Positions 8,604 to 17,343 of a stretch of 64,000 bases of DNA are shown piece after piece. Source of the stretch: Parasegetibacter sp. NRK P23. GTDB taxonomy: Bacteria; Bacteroidota; Bacteroidia; Chitinophagales; Chitinophagaceae. Each line of letters begins with the position of its first letter. The first letter of the stretch is position 1. The stretch spans positions 3,573,784 through 3,637,783 of the forward strand of contig NZ_JAMDLG010000001.1 in NCBI RefSeq assembly GCF_023721715.1, written 5' to 3'. The notes beneath the pieces are model-generated. The model searched no databases. It saw only the letters and a list, made by a program, of their open reading frames with translations, and was not told the DNA's origin. The position numbers and the translations under genes are program-made.

Positions 8604-11600
8604 ATGAACTTCTGGACCAAAACGCTACTGCATTACCGGCCATGCGCCACAGCGAAGAAGATACGGGAACCCCTGGTACCATTACTGCTCTTGCTTTTTA
8701 CGCTGCTTTCACAGATGGCCATCGGGCAAACGAAGTTTACGGTGAAAGGAAAAGTGACTGGAGAGAATGGTGCTGCGCTGGCAGGTGTGAGCGTGCTTGA
8801 AAAGAATACCAGCAATGGCGTGACCACCGGTACCGATGGGACTTTCTCTATTGACGTAAGCAAGCAGAACGCCATACTTACCGTGAGCTTTGTTGGCTAC
8901 GAAACCGCGGATGTAGCCGTAGGCAACAGGCTGAACATTAATATTACACTGAACCCCGAAGCTACCAGTCTTACTGATGTGGTGGTAATCGGTTACGGCA
9001 AGCAGAAGAAAACCGAAGTAACCAGTGCCGTGGCCAGCGTGAAGCAGGAAGATTTTACCAAAGGTTTCGCACGCGACGCGGGTCAACTGATCCAGGGTAA
9101 AGTGGCGGGCCTTGCGATCTCCACTTCAAGTGGCGATCCCAATGCCACCACCCAGATCTCTTTGCGCGGAAACAGTACCATTACTTCTTCCACGCAGCCA
9201 CTCATCCTGATTGATGGTATTCCGGGCGCGATCAACTCGGTTGCGCCGGAAGATATTGAGTCGGTGGACGTACTGAAAGATGGATCCGCCGCCGCCATCT
9301 ACGGCACGCGTGGCACCAACGGTGTAATCCTGATTACGACTAAGAAGCGCAATGGTAACCGTCCGGCAACACTCACGTATGATGGGTATGTAAGTGTTCA
9401 ATCTATCGCCCGGAAAATGGAGTTCCTCGATGCCGCCGATTACAGAAGGCTCATCGCGGATGGCTTCTTCCCCTCCAATCAGAAATATGATTATGGCACC
9501 AGCACCGATTGGCTGGGCGAAATTACCAGAACGCCCGTGAGCCAGACGCATAACCTTACTTTACAGGGCGGAAACGGCCAAACCAATTATGTGGCTTCCA
9601 TGAACTACAGGCATTGGGAAGGTCTGTTCCTCCGCTCCAACAACCAGCAGTTCACCGGTCGTTTGGAAGCCAACCATTCCATGCTGGATGGTAAACTGAA
9701 ATTCAACGTTGGCGTGATTTCCAGGAACCGGAAATATTTTTCCGGCCCCAACTACAGCTATATCTACCGCCAGGCCATCATCAGGAATCCTACCGATAGT
9801 GTGTACGATTATATGGGAAGATGGAAAGAAGATCCCAACGGCTACAACTACGATAACCCCGTTCGTCCCATAGAAGAAGTGGAAGGCGAATCGAAAATGC
9901 AGGAAACCAGGCTGAACGGAAGTGTGGTGTTCTCACCCATCCGCGACCTGAATTTTAAATTGCTGGTATCAAATGTAAAAGAGAACTGGCTTACGGGTTA
10001 TGCCGAATCCTTCGACCATCGCGCCTCCGTAATTAATGGAAGAAGAGGATATGCTTCGCGAAGCACTAGTCTGCGCGACGACCGTTTGCTCGAATTCACG
10101 ACAGATTATTCGAAGTCCTTCGGTTTGCACAAAGCCACTGTTCTCGGCGGTTACAGCTACCAGGATGTGACCAACGAAAGTTTCGAAGCATGGAACTCTC
10201 ACTTTCCCACAGAACTTTTCACTTACAACGAACTAGGCGTGGGTGATGCTTACAAGCAGGTGAACATCCCCGGTATCCCGGCCAGGCCATACGGTATGGA
10301 AAGCGGCAAGAACAACTTCCGCCTCATCGGTTTCTTCGCCAGGGTGAACTATACTTTTAACGAGAAATACATGTTGCTGGCCAGTGTGCGGAGAGAAGGT
10401 TCCACCAAGTTCGGGGAAAACTACAAGAACGCCACCTTCCCCGCGGTATCCGCGGGATGGCGCCTGAGTAAGGAAAGTTTTATGCAGAACGTTACTTTCA
10501 TTGATGACCTTAAATTCAGGGTGGGATTCGGTGTAACCGGAACCGCGCCCAACAACAACTACGATGGGCTCATCAGTTACGCATACCAAACCAGCCGCTT
10601 CCTCAGCAACGGGCAATGGGTACAGCCACTGGTACCTACCCGTAACCCCAACCCGAACCTGCGTTGGGAAAAGAAAAGCGAATACAACGCCGGACTTGAT
10701 TTCGCCATGTTCCGCAATAAGCTCAGCGGTAGCATAGACCTGTACCAGAGAACTACCAACGATCTGCTGTACGACCTGCCCGTGGCCACACCGCCCAACC
10801 TGGTGGGTACCACCAGAGCCAATGCCGGCACCATGAAGAACAAAGGGGTGGAAGTATTGCTGAACTATAATTTCATCAACACCAAAGATGTTGGCCTGGA
10901 TGCGAACATCACTTACTCTTTTAATAAGAACGAACTGGTTTCCATCAACAGCGACCTCGCTTCCTCTACCGTTACTTTCTTCAATGCGGGTTATACGGGA
11001 GAACCTATTCAGCTCGCCACCCACAGGATTGAGGTAGGACAACCGGTGGGTAATTTCTTCGGCTACAAATCCATCGACATCGACGAGAACGGTAAGTGGA
11101 TCATCGAAGGCGAAGACGGCAAGCCGAAGCCGCTGGCTTCCGCCAGTGATCAGGACAGGAAAATACTGGGCAACGGGCTACCCAAACATACCGCGGCCAT
11201 GAACGTTTCTTTCCGCTACAAAAGGTTCGATATGGCGCTCAACATGCGCGGCGCATTCGGTTACCAGATACTCAACTTCCAGCGGCTGTATTATGAAAAC
11301 CCCACCATCAAGCAATACAATATGCTGAAAACCGCGCTTGATCCGGTGTATGGCAAAACCATGCTGAACAATCCGCTCACTTATGTTTCCTATTATATCG
11401 AAAATGGTGACCACTGGAAATTCGACAACATCACGCTGGGCTACAATATTCCCGTGGCCAACAGCAAATATTTTAAAAACGCAAGAGTATATGTTTCAGG
11501 GCTGAACATGCTGGTACTTACCGGTTACAAAGGCATTGATCCTGAACTGAGCCGTGGCGGACTGGATGCCGGAAACGATTCCCGCGATAAGTACCCCACC

Positions 11601-11639
11601 ACCCGCACTTATACTTTTGGCGTAAACTTCACCTTATAA
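8604..11639 (+). CDS. SusC/RagA-family TonB-linked outer-membrane transporter
   Basis: A 1011-residue TonB-dependent transporter forming the outer-membrane channel of a SusCD nutrient importer. After a hydrophobic signal segment (residues about 22-40, ending AIGQ) comes a carboxypeptidase-regulatory-like beta-sandwich (about 43-125, GKVTGENGAALAGVSV to SFVGYE). A TonB-box-like TDVVVIGYG follows, then the plug (LQ/IQGKVAGL, LILIDGIPG, SVDVLKDGSAAAIYGTRGTNGVI) and the barrel, ending in an aromatic strand (YTFGVNFTL). I start at ATG 8604; the upstream GTG frame only adds residues before the signal. The SusD partner begins 9 nt after its stop. No glycosidase or sigma/anti-sigma pair is adjacent, so the substrate cannot be guessed. 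Confidence 0.95.
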   Translation: MNFWTKTLLHYRPCATAKKIREPLVPLLLLLFTLLSQMAIGQTKFTVKGKVTGENGAALAGVSVLEKNTSNGVTTGTDGTFSIDVSKQNAILTVSFVGYETADVAVGNRLNINITLNPEATSLTDVVVIGYGKQKKTEVTSAVASVKQEDFTKGFARDAGQLIQGKVAGLAISTSSGDPNATTQISLRGNSTITSSTQPLILIDGIPGAINSVAPEDIESVDVLKDGSAAAIYGTRGTNGVILITTKKRNGNRPATLTYDGYVSVQSIARKMEFLDAADYRRLIADGFFPSNQKYDYGTSTDWLGEITRTPVSQTHNLTLQGGNGQTNYVASMNYRHWEGLFLRSNNQQFTGRLEANHSMLDGKLKFNVGVISRNRKYFSGPNYSYIYRQAIIRNPTDSVYDYMGRWKEDPNGYNYDNPVRPIEEVEGESKMQETRLNGSVVFSPIRDLNFKLLVSNVKENWLTGYAESFDHRASVINGRRGYASRSTSLRDDRLLEFTTDYSKSFGLHKATVLGGYSYQDVTNESFEAWNSHFPTELFTYNELGVGDAYKQVNIPGIPARPYGMESGKNNFRLIGFFARVNYTFNEKYMLLASVRREGSTKFGENYKNATFPAVSAGWRLSKESFMQNVTFIDDLKFRVGFGVTGTAPNNNYDGLISYAYQTSRFLSNGQWVQPLVPTRNPNPNLRWEKKSEYNAGLDFAMFRNKLSGSIDLYQRTTNDLLYDLPVATPPNLVGTTRANAGTMKNKGVEVLLNYNFINTKDVGLDANITYSFNKNELVSINSDLASSTVTFFNAGYTGEPIQLATHRIEVGQPVGNFFGYKSIDIDENGKWIIEGEDGKPKPLASASDQDRKILGNGLPKHTAAMNVSFRYKRFDMALNMRGAFGYQILNFQRLYYENPTIKQYNMLKTALDPVYGKTMLNNPLTYVSYYIENGDHWKFDNITLGYNIPVANSKYFKNARVYVSGLNMLVLTGYKGIDPELSRGGLDAGNDSRDKYPTTRTYTFGVNFTL

Positions 11640-11648
11640 ACGATAACC

Positions 11649-13244
11649 ATGAAAAGAAGCCTATATAAAGGAGTGGCCACAGTAAGCATCGGCGCTTCCA
11701 TCTTATTTTTTTCCTGCACCAAGCTGGATACCAAAGTGTACGATGAGATTCTGGAATCTTCCTACCGTCCTACGGAAGGCGATATTCCATCTATTATTGG
11801 TCCCGTATATACGCAGATGCGCGGCATGTTCGCAGGATGGCAGGGACATTTTGATTTGCAGGAAGAACCCGGAGATATCATTGTAACGCCCACTCGTCCC
11901 AACGGATGGGACGATGCAGGCACTTATAAAAGAATGCACCGCCATGAATGGAGCACCACCGAATGGCAACCCACGAATTTGTGGAACAACTGCTACGCGG
12001 GCATCAACAGCGCCAACAGGGTGCTTTCCCAGATCGAGAATGGTTCCATTCCCGTTACCACCAATAAGGAAGGACTGATCGCGGAACTGAAAACCGCGCG
12101 CGCTTTCTATTACTCCTACCTCGTGGATACACACGGAAACGTGCCCATCGTGTCCGATTACCTGGGCGGAACCCTGCCCAAACAAAGCACCCGTGTGGAA
12201 GTGTACAACTTCGTGGAAAAGGAATTGCTGGAAAACATGGATAAGTTGTCTGAAGTTGCGGACGCAACTACTTACGGCCGGTTCACGAAATGGGGCGCGA
12301 AAGCCATCCTCGCCAGGCTGTACCTGAATGCAGAGGTATATACGGGTACTGCGCAATGGGACAAATGTATCCAGCAATGCGATGACATTATCGGCAGCAA
12401 TAAATATATTCTGGAGCCCAGCTACAAAACTAATTTCCAGACCACGAACGAAGTATCGAAGGAGAATATCTTCGCCGTGCCCTACGATGAGGTGTTCGCC
12501 ACGCAGTTCACCATCCACATGAAAACGCTGGCCACCGCGCACCGTGATGTGCTGGCCATGGCCGCGCAACCCTGGGGTGGCAACTGCGCCGTTCCACAGT
12601 TCATCAACACCTATGATCCCGATGATTCCCGCCTGAAAGATACCTGGATTATGGGACCGCAGTACAGTGTAAGAACCGGGCAGCTTATTCTTACCTACAC
12701 CAAAGATGTGCCCAGCATCAACCAAACCGGGTTCTTCGATGGCTACAGGATTGGTAAGTATGAAATTAAAGTGGGTGCCACCGGCGGACTAAGTACCGAT
12801 TACCCGATCTTCCGCCTGGCCGATGTAAAAATGATGAAGGCCGAATGCCTGCTCCGCAAAGGACAGGCCGGTGATGCAGCCACCATTGTGTCTGAAGTGA
12901 GAACGCGGGCATTCGCGGCGAACCCCTCCAAAGCGACTGTAACAGGCGCCCAGTTGCAACAGGGCAGTTCCTACAACTATGGCTTCTGGGAGAATGGCGC
13001 GGTAGTAAATCCCGAAGGGGGAGCCGATATTCCTTTTGGAAGATTCCTGGATGAACTGGGTTGGGAATTTGCGGCGGAAGGCAGAAGAAGAAGTGACCTG
13101 ATCCGGTTCGGGGTGTTCCACCGCAAAACCTGGTTCAATCACCGTCCGAGAACAGATGGGAAACCGAGGTTCCTTTTCCCCATCCCGCAGGGAGAACTGG
13201 ATAAGAACCCTAACCTGAAACAGAATCCCGATTATATACAGTAA
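11649..13244 (+). CDS. SusD/RagB-family surface nutrient-binding lipoprotein
   Basis: A 531-residue lipoprotein with a lipobox in ASILFFSC (lipidated Cys near residue 25). It shows the SusD/RagB pattern: N-terminal helical repeats (WNNCYAGINSANRVL, ELKTARAFYYSYLVDTHGNVP), then the C-terminal RagB region (FRLADVKMMKAECLLRKGQ, RTRAF) and the closing RRRSDLIRFG and FPIPQGELDKNPNLKQNPDY. It caps the SusC-like barrel and delivers ligand to it. It is 9 nt downstream of the SusC gene and ends at an intrinsic terminator, so the operon appears to contain only these two genes. Confidence 0.95.
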   Translation: MKRSLYKGVATVSIGASILFFSCTKLDTKVYDEILESSYRPTEGDIPSIIGPVYTQMRGMFAGWQGHFDLQEEPGDIIVTPTRPNGWDDAGTYKRMHRHEWSTTEWQPTNLWNNCYAGINSANRVLSQIENGSIPVTTNKEGLIAELKTARAFYYSYLVDTHGNVPIVSDYLGGTLPKQSTRVEVYNFVEKELLENMDKLSEVADATTYGRFTKWGAKAILARLYLNAEVYTGTAQWDKCIQQCDDIIGSNKYILEPSYKTNFQTTNEVSKENIFAVPYDEVFATQFTIHMKTLATAHRDVLAMAAQPWGGNCAVPQFINTYDPDDSRLKDTWIMGPQYSVRTGQLILTYTKDVPSINQTGFFDGYRIGKYEIKVGATGGLSTDYPIFRLADVKMMKAECLLRKGQAGDAATIVSEVRTRAFAANPSKATVTGAQLQQGSSYNYGFWENGAVVNPEGGADIPFGRFLDELGWEFAAEGRRRSDLIRFGVFHRKTWFNHRPRTDGKPRFLFPIPQGELDKNPNLKQNPDYIQ

Positions 13245-13275
13245 AATATTGCAGCAGTTGGTTTCGTATATGGGA

Positions 13276-13306
13276 GAGGCTGTCTCGTTGAGACGGCCTC
13301 TTTTTT
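13276..13306 (+). terminator. Rho-independent terminator of the susCD operon
   Basis: An 11-bp stem with one G-T pair (13276-13286 with 13290-13300), a 3-nt loop and six T residues, 32 nt after the SusD stop. Confidence 0.9.
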
Positions 13307-13403
13307 GTTGGGTAGTTGTTATTGCGGGAGCAAAGCGTTAAGTGGAAACCGCTCATCACGTAGGTGGTTGAACAGTGCCAATGGTGATGGCTTTGCGGTA
13401 AAT

Positions 13404-13442
13404 AAAAAAGGTATGCCGTTCAACAATCGGCATACCTTTTTT
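13404..13442. terminator. Bidirectional terminator
   Basis: A perfect 15-bp inverted repeat (13404-13418 with 13428-13442) with A and T runs in its outer parts, so it can act on both strands. It lies between the susCD operon and the convergent lipoprotein gene whose stop is at 13462. Confidence 0.85.
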
Positions 13443-13461
13443 GGGGTTTAGAACAAATAGT

Positions 13462-14391
13462 TTACAATTCAGTATAAGTAAATTTCATTTTATAACGTAA
13501 GTCTATTAACGGTCCCATAGAAGAAGAATGGTATGTTTCAGTGGCGCTCACCTCTGCAGGAAGGCCGTTGGCGTTCATGGTATAGGTATAGTTGGCGGTC
13601 CTTGTAAGGTATAATTTCTGGTACTGATTATCTGGTATCCAGGTCTCAACTTTTAAAAGAAGATTTTTAGAGAACTTTCTAAATAGAAACTGAAAGCCAT
13701 AGCCATCATAGTCTCCAAAATTTTTCAGCAGATTGAGCTTATTGTTATCATATTCGAAAAGCAATACTTTTTTAATTGTAGAGGATCCCTTGTCGTACAC
13801 TTCAGCTTTTACCAGATTTTCTCCTTCATAGGAATAAACGTAGCGGTTTTCTTCTTTACGGAGAGGAACCAAAGGATCATCTGAATGTTCAATCCAACTT
13901 GAATTTTCTGCTGTAACATAACCTTCAGTGTTCAACGTATAAGTTTCCAGAGTGGAGTACGATAACCTGGAGTCTTCCTTTTCAATTGATTCATAGGATA
14001 CGGGCCAACCGGATGCTGCCAGCTTTAAGGTGATGGAGTCCACCCATGGCTGATCCCTGGGTGTTCCTATCATGATTACTTTCTGGTTATCATAGGATAC
14101 CTTTAAGGTACCTGATTCTTCCCCATTTTCATCAAACTCCTTAAATTCTTTAAGCCCCCTAGCTGAGTTGTACAGAAGCTGGAAGGAATAAGAAAGATCC
14201 GGATAGGTTTCGTTTATCTCTTCAAATTTGGTCAGTAAAAGTTTTTTACCATCCGGCGATTCAATGATGGATTGAATCACCGCCGGGGGGATTGGTTCGG
14301 TGGTTTCAGGAATTTCGTCAATACCTTTTTGGCAGGAGGATAAGGAAAACAGCGCAGCCAGGATAATGGCGGTTAAGGCTAAATGTTTCAT
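13462..14391 (-). CDS. Hypothetical lipoprotein
   Basis: A 309-residue protein with a lipoprotein signal (LAALFSLSSC, Cys about 20), so it should be membrane-anchored in the envelope. The mature part is rich in charged residues and beta strands with repeated phrases such as YVYSYEGENLVKAEVYDK, LLFEYDNNKL and YTYTMNANGLP. These resemble the beta-hairpin (RHS/YD-like or DUF4595-like) repeats of Bacteroidota lipoproteins. I cannot assign a family with certainty. It is monocistronic, facing the susCD terminators and divergent from the metal-efflux operon. Confidence 0.7.
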   Translation of the reverse strand: MKHLALTAIILAALFSLSSCQKGIDEIPETTEPIPPAVIQSIIESPDGKKLLLTKFEEINETYPDLSYSFQLLYNSARGLKEFKEFDENGEESGTLKVSYDNQKVIMIGTPRDQPWVDSITLKLAASGWPVSYESIEKEDSRLSYSTLETYTLNTEGYVTAENSSWIEHSDDPLVPLRKEENRYVYSYEGENLVKAEVYDKGSSTIKKVLLFEYDNNKLNLLKNFGDYDGYGFQFLFRKFSKNLLLKVETWIPDNQYQKLYLTRTANYTYTMNANGLPAEVSATETYHSSSMGPLIDLRYKMKFTYTEL

Positions 14392-14507
14392 CTCAGGGAT
14401 AATATTTTGCGCAATATATTGCTATTCTTTTAAATGTAAAAGTGGCGGGGTTTGTTGTAGTGTGCAACCCCCGAAAAAATTTAACCCTTCCTTCACCCTT
14501 ATCCTTC

Positions 14508-14515
14508 TATCTTTG
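14508..14515 (+). promoter_or_regulatory. -7 box of the metal-efflux operon (near-leaderless)
   Basis: An exact TATCTTTG ends 7 nt before the ATG at 14523. With a normal spacing the transcript would start at or within a few nt of the start codon, so the small first gene is probably translated from a leaderless mRNA. I see no convincing -33 element. Confidence 0.65.
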
Positions 14516-14522
14516 CCGCTGC

Positions 14523-14897
14523 ATGAAGAAGGTGTTATTGGTTCTCTTATTGCTCAACTACATCAACACAACGATGTTCTTCCCCGTTATCGAGGAAGTG
14601 AACACCGCTGTTGATGCCCTGGGGTATTATGATGAAACCAATTCCATCGTAGAGCTCATCAAAAAAGAAATGTTCGGCAAAAAAAGCCGGCATGCAGATG
14701 ATGAAGACAATGACCAGCCGCTGGCTCCGGCATTAAGAAGCATCACGGTTTCCGCGGTGGTACTGGCAGACCCGCTCAGGCTGCTGCCCGCATTTAATCC
14801 TTCTTTACCAACACATGATCCGCTCGTGGAAGACGCGCGCGTAAGTGCAGGCTTTCTTTCCAGGTTCTCTCCGCCACCTGATGTTGTTCCCTGTTGA
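14523..14897 (+). CDS. Small exported acidic protein heading the RND efflux operon
   Basis: A 124-residue protein. I start at ATG 14523, just after the TATCTTTG box, giving an N-terminal hydrophobic segment (MKKVLLVLLLLNYIN). The mature part has the acidic, His-containing stretch SRHADDEDNDQP at about 56-67 and a Pro-rich C-terminus ending in Cys. I recognise no domain. It lies 54 nt upstream of the TolC-like gene on the same strand with no terminator between, so it is probably part of the cusCBA-like operon. A periplasmic metal-binding or accessory role would suit the acidic patch, but that is inference. Confidence 0.65.
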   Translation: MKKVLLVLLLLNYINTTMFFPVIEEVNTAVDALGYYDETNSIVELIKKEMFGKKSRHADDEDNDQPLAPALRSITVSAVVLADPLRLLPAFNPSLPTHDPLVEDARVSAGFLSRFSPPPDVVPC

Positions 14898-14951
14898 TCG
14901 TCCTCTTTTAGTAACGCCAACGGCGTAATTCCTTATTTAATTTAATGCAAC

Positions 14952-16250
14952 ATGGAACTCCGAAAGTATTCCTTTTGGTTTCCGCTGTTGTTGTGCATGG
15001 GCTGTGCCGGAACACTCCGGTCGCAGGATACTTTACGCATAACGCTGCCGGAAGCTGAACAGGTATTTATGCGCGGCAACCTGGAACTGCTGGCGGAAGC
15101 CGCACAGGTGAGCGCCGTAAAAGCACGGGAAATACAGGCCCGGCTTTACAACAACCCAACTATTACCGCGGAATGGAACCTGCGTGATCCCGAAAACAAC
15201 AAATGGCTGCATGTAGGCCGAACAGGGCAGCAGATATTTGAGATAGAGCAACTGATTATATTGGGGGGAAAGCGAAAAGCGGAACTTGCGCTGGCGAAAG
15301 CCAACACGCAGGTGGCTGCGCTCAACCTGGAGGTATTGCTCCGCAACCTTTTGCTGCAACTGCGGCAGCACGCCGCCAACCGGTATATACTGGAACTCAG
15401 TCTGAACCGGTACGCACAACAGATTACGCAGTTCAGCGACCTCGTAAAGCAGGTGGAACTACAGGTGGAAAAAAAGAACATGCCCGCCCGGGACCTGCTC
15501 CGTTTGCAATCCACCCTACTGCAACTGTTACAGGAGCGGGCCGCGGCTGAATCCGCCCTGAGTGAAACGGATGCCGCGGTAAAACTGTTACTGGGAACGC
15601 CACAGCCTGTAAAGCTAACGTTACCACCTGCTGCAGGCACAGCATCCGAACCTCCGGTGGTGGATAGTCTTATCGCCCTTGGACTCAGCAACAGGCCCGA
15701 GATCCGGTTGGCGAAAGCCGGTAGTAACCAGGCCGCCGCCGCACTGATCCACGAAAGAAAACAGGTGGTACCCGACCTGACCGCCTACGCGAATTACGAT
15801 CGCCAAAGCGGCGCTTTCCGCAACGAATTCAATATGGGCGTGGGTATACCGATTCCCGTTTTTTCAAGGAACCAAGGCAATATCCGCGCCGCTAAGTTTG
15901 AGCAGGAAGCCACACAGCATAAAATGACGCTGGAGCAGCAACGCATCGCCGGAGAGATCACGCGTGCCTGGCAGCAATACATGGTGCGGAGGAAAGTATG
16001 GGAGGAAAGTATCCGCACCACCGAATCCACGTTGTCGGAAGTAATGAGCGCGGCACTCGTCAATTACCGGAAAGGCAATATCTCCCTCATCGAATTTATG
16101 GACATGTACGAGTCGGGCATGGAGGCGATGCGAAGCAGGATCGATATGCAGTCCGCCCTCTTGGATGCCGCCATTCAACTCGATCATTCGGTGGCGGCTG
16201 AAGTATTGCCGCTCTCCGCATTCCTGAACCATTCAAACATCAAACAATGA
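14952..16250 (+). CDS. CusC/CzcC-like TolC-family outer-membrane efflux protein
   Basis: A 432-residue outer-membrane component of a tripartite heavy-metal RND efflux pump. A signal segment (FWFPLLLCMGCAGTLRSQ) is followed by the two TolC-family repeats of long alpha-hairpins: LRITLPEAEQVFMRGNLELLAEAAQV near the N-terminus, then NRPEIRLAKAGSNQAAAAL and VGIPIPVFSRNQGNIRAAK in the second repeat. The GxGIPIPVFSRNQG motif is typical of CzcC/CusC members. Its stop overlaps the ATG of the membrane-fusion gene (ATGA), indicating translational coupling. Confidence 0.92.
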   Translation: MELRKYSFWFPLLLCMGCAGTLRSQDTLRITLPEAEQVFMRGNLELLAEAAQVSAVKAREIQARLYNNPTITAEWNLRDPENNKWLHVGRTGQQIFEIEQLIILGGKRKAELALAKANTQVAALNLEVLLRNLLLQLRQHAANRYILELSLNRYAQQITQFSDLVKQVELQVEKKNMPARDLLRLQSTLLQLLQERAAAESALSETDAAVKLLLGTPQPVKLTLPPAAGTASEPPVVDSLIALGLSNRPEIRLAKAGSNQAAAALIHERKQVVPDLTAYANYDRQSGAFRNEFNMGVGIPIPVFSRNQGNIRAAKFEQEATQHKMTLEQQRIAGEITRAWQQYMVRRKVWEESIRTTESTLSEVMSAALVNYRKGNISLIEFMDMYESGMEAMRSRIDMQSALLDAAIQLDHSVAAEVLPLSAFLNHSNIKQ

Positions 16251-17341
16251 ACCCAAACAACAGCATAAAACTGTTACCTGTATGCGCACTGCTTTTATTG
16301 CTGGGCGCGGCATGTGGTACCGGAAGTAAATCAAATGAATCCACTGCGAAGATTGATACGGCAAAAACGGGTTTTCAGCCTTCCTGGATTCCGGTGGAAA
16401 GCGGTCCCGTTACCACCAACCTCAAACTTTTTGGAAAAATCGTTTCAGCCAACCATGCCAGGGCGCAGGTGTATCCCATGGTGGAAGGATCGGTGTCCCG
16501 CACCAATGTGAGCCTTGGCGATGAAGTGAAAAGAGGTCAGTTACTGGCCATCATCAAAACGGCCCGCTTCGCGGAATTGGAAAACGAACGAATGGAAGCG
16601 CTCAACCGCATTTCGGTCGCCGAAAAAGAGCTGGAGGTTGCGAAGCAACTCATGGATGGCAAACTGAATACGGAAAGAGATGTGCTAATTGCGGAATCGG
16701 AACTGAGTACCGCCCGTTCCGCTTTGAAAAAAGTGGATCAGACCTACGCTACGTTGCTGCAGAAGGCCGGTGGCGATTTTGAGGTACGTGCCCCCATGGC
16801 TGGTTTTATCGTGGAGAAAAACATCAACGAGAACATGCAGGTTTCGGTAGACAAGATCGGCAACCTGTTCTCCATCGCGAGAATTGATACTGTATGGGTG
16901 CTGGCCAACGTGAACGAAAGCGATATCGATAAGATCACCATGGGCATGGAAGCGGACGTGCAAACCCTCAGTTACCCGGGAAAGGTATTCCGTGGAAAAG
17001 TAGACAGGATCTACAATTTCCTGGATGCGGAAACCCATTCCATGCAAATTAGGATGAGCATTCCCAACCCGGGACTTTTGCTGAAACCGGAAATGAGTAC
17101 TACCGTGCTCGTGAAATACATTGAACCCCGGAGCCTTCCCTCCGTGCCTTCTTCAGCGCTTATCTTCGATGAAAGTAAGTACTGGGTACTGGTGCGCGAT
17201 GAAAAGGGCGCGCCGCACATCCGCCAGGTGGAAATCTACCGGCAAACCAACCAGCGTACCTACCTCGAGAGTGGGCTCAAGGAAGGAGAAGAAGTGGTGG
17301 GCGAGAACCAACTCCTATTGTACAACCAGCTTAAAAATTAA
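16247..17341 (+). CDS. CusB/CzcB-like periplasmic adaptor (membrane-fusion) lipoprotein
   Basis: A 364-residue RND adaptor linking the inner-membrane pump to the TolC-like channel. A lipobox (LLLLGAACG, Cys about 24) anchors it. The family order is visible: a biotinyl-lipoyl first half (AQVYPMVEGSVSRTNVSLGDEVKRGQLLAI), an alpha-helical hairpin (about 105-170), the second lipoyl half (FEVRAPMAGFIVEKNINENMQV), a beta-barrel (DTVWVLANVNESDIDKI) and a membrane-proximal domain. It overlaps the TolC gene by 4 nt and precedes the pump gene by 2 nt. No His-rich metal-binding tail is present. Confidence 0.93.
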   Translation: MNPNNSIKLLPVCALLLLLGAACGTGSKSNESTAKIDTAKTGFQPSWIPVESGPVTTNLKLFGKIVSANHARAQVYPMVEGSVSRTNVSLGDEVKRGQLLAIIKTARFAELENERMEALNRISVAEKELEVAKQLMDGKLNTERDVLIAESELSTARSALKKVDQTYATLLQKAGGDFEVRAPMAGFIVEKNINENMQVSVDKIGNLFSIARIDTVWVLANVNESDIDKITMGMEADVQTLSYPGKVFRGKVDRIYNFLDAETHSMQIRMSIPNPGLLLKPEMSTTVLVKYIEPRSLPSVPSSALIFDESKYWVLVRDEKGAPHIRQVEIYRQTNQRTYLESGLKEGEEVVGENQLLLYNQLKN

Positions 17342-17343
17342 AC

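Noticed and set aside
10233-11042. 269-codon minus-strand frame inside the SusC-like gene
   Set aside because: It is antisense to a clear TonB-dependent transporter and its translation shows no family motif, so it is a shadow of the real gene.
11703-12725. 340-codon minus-strand frame inside the SusD-like gene
   Set aside because: Antisense shadow of the SusD gene, with no recognisable protein and no promoter on the minus strand.
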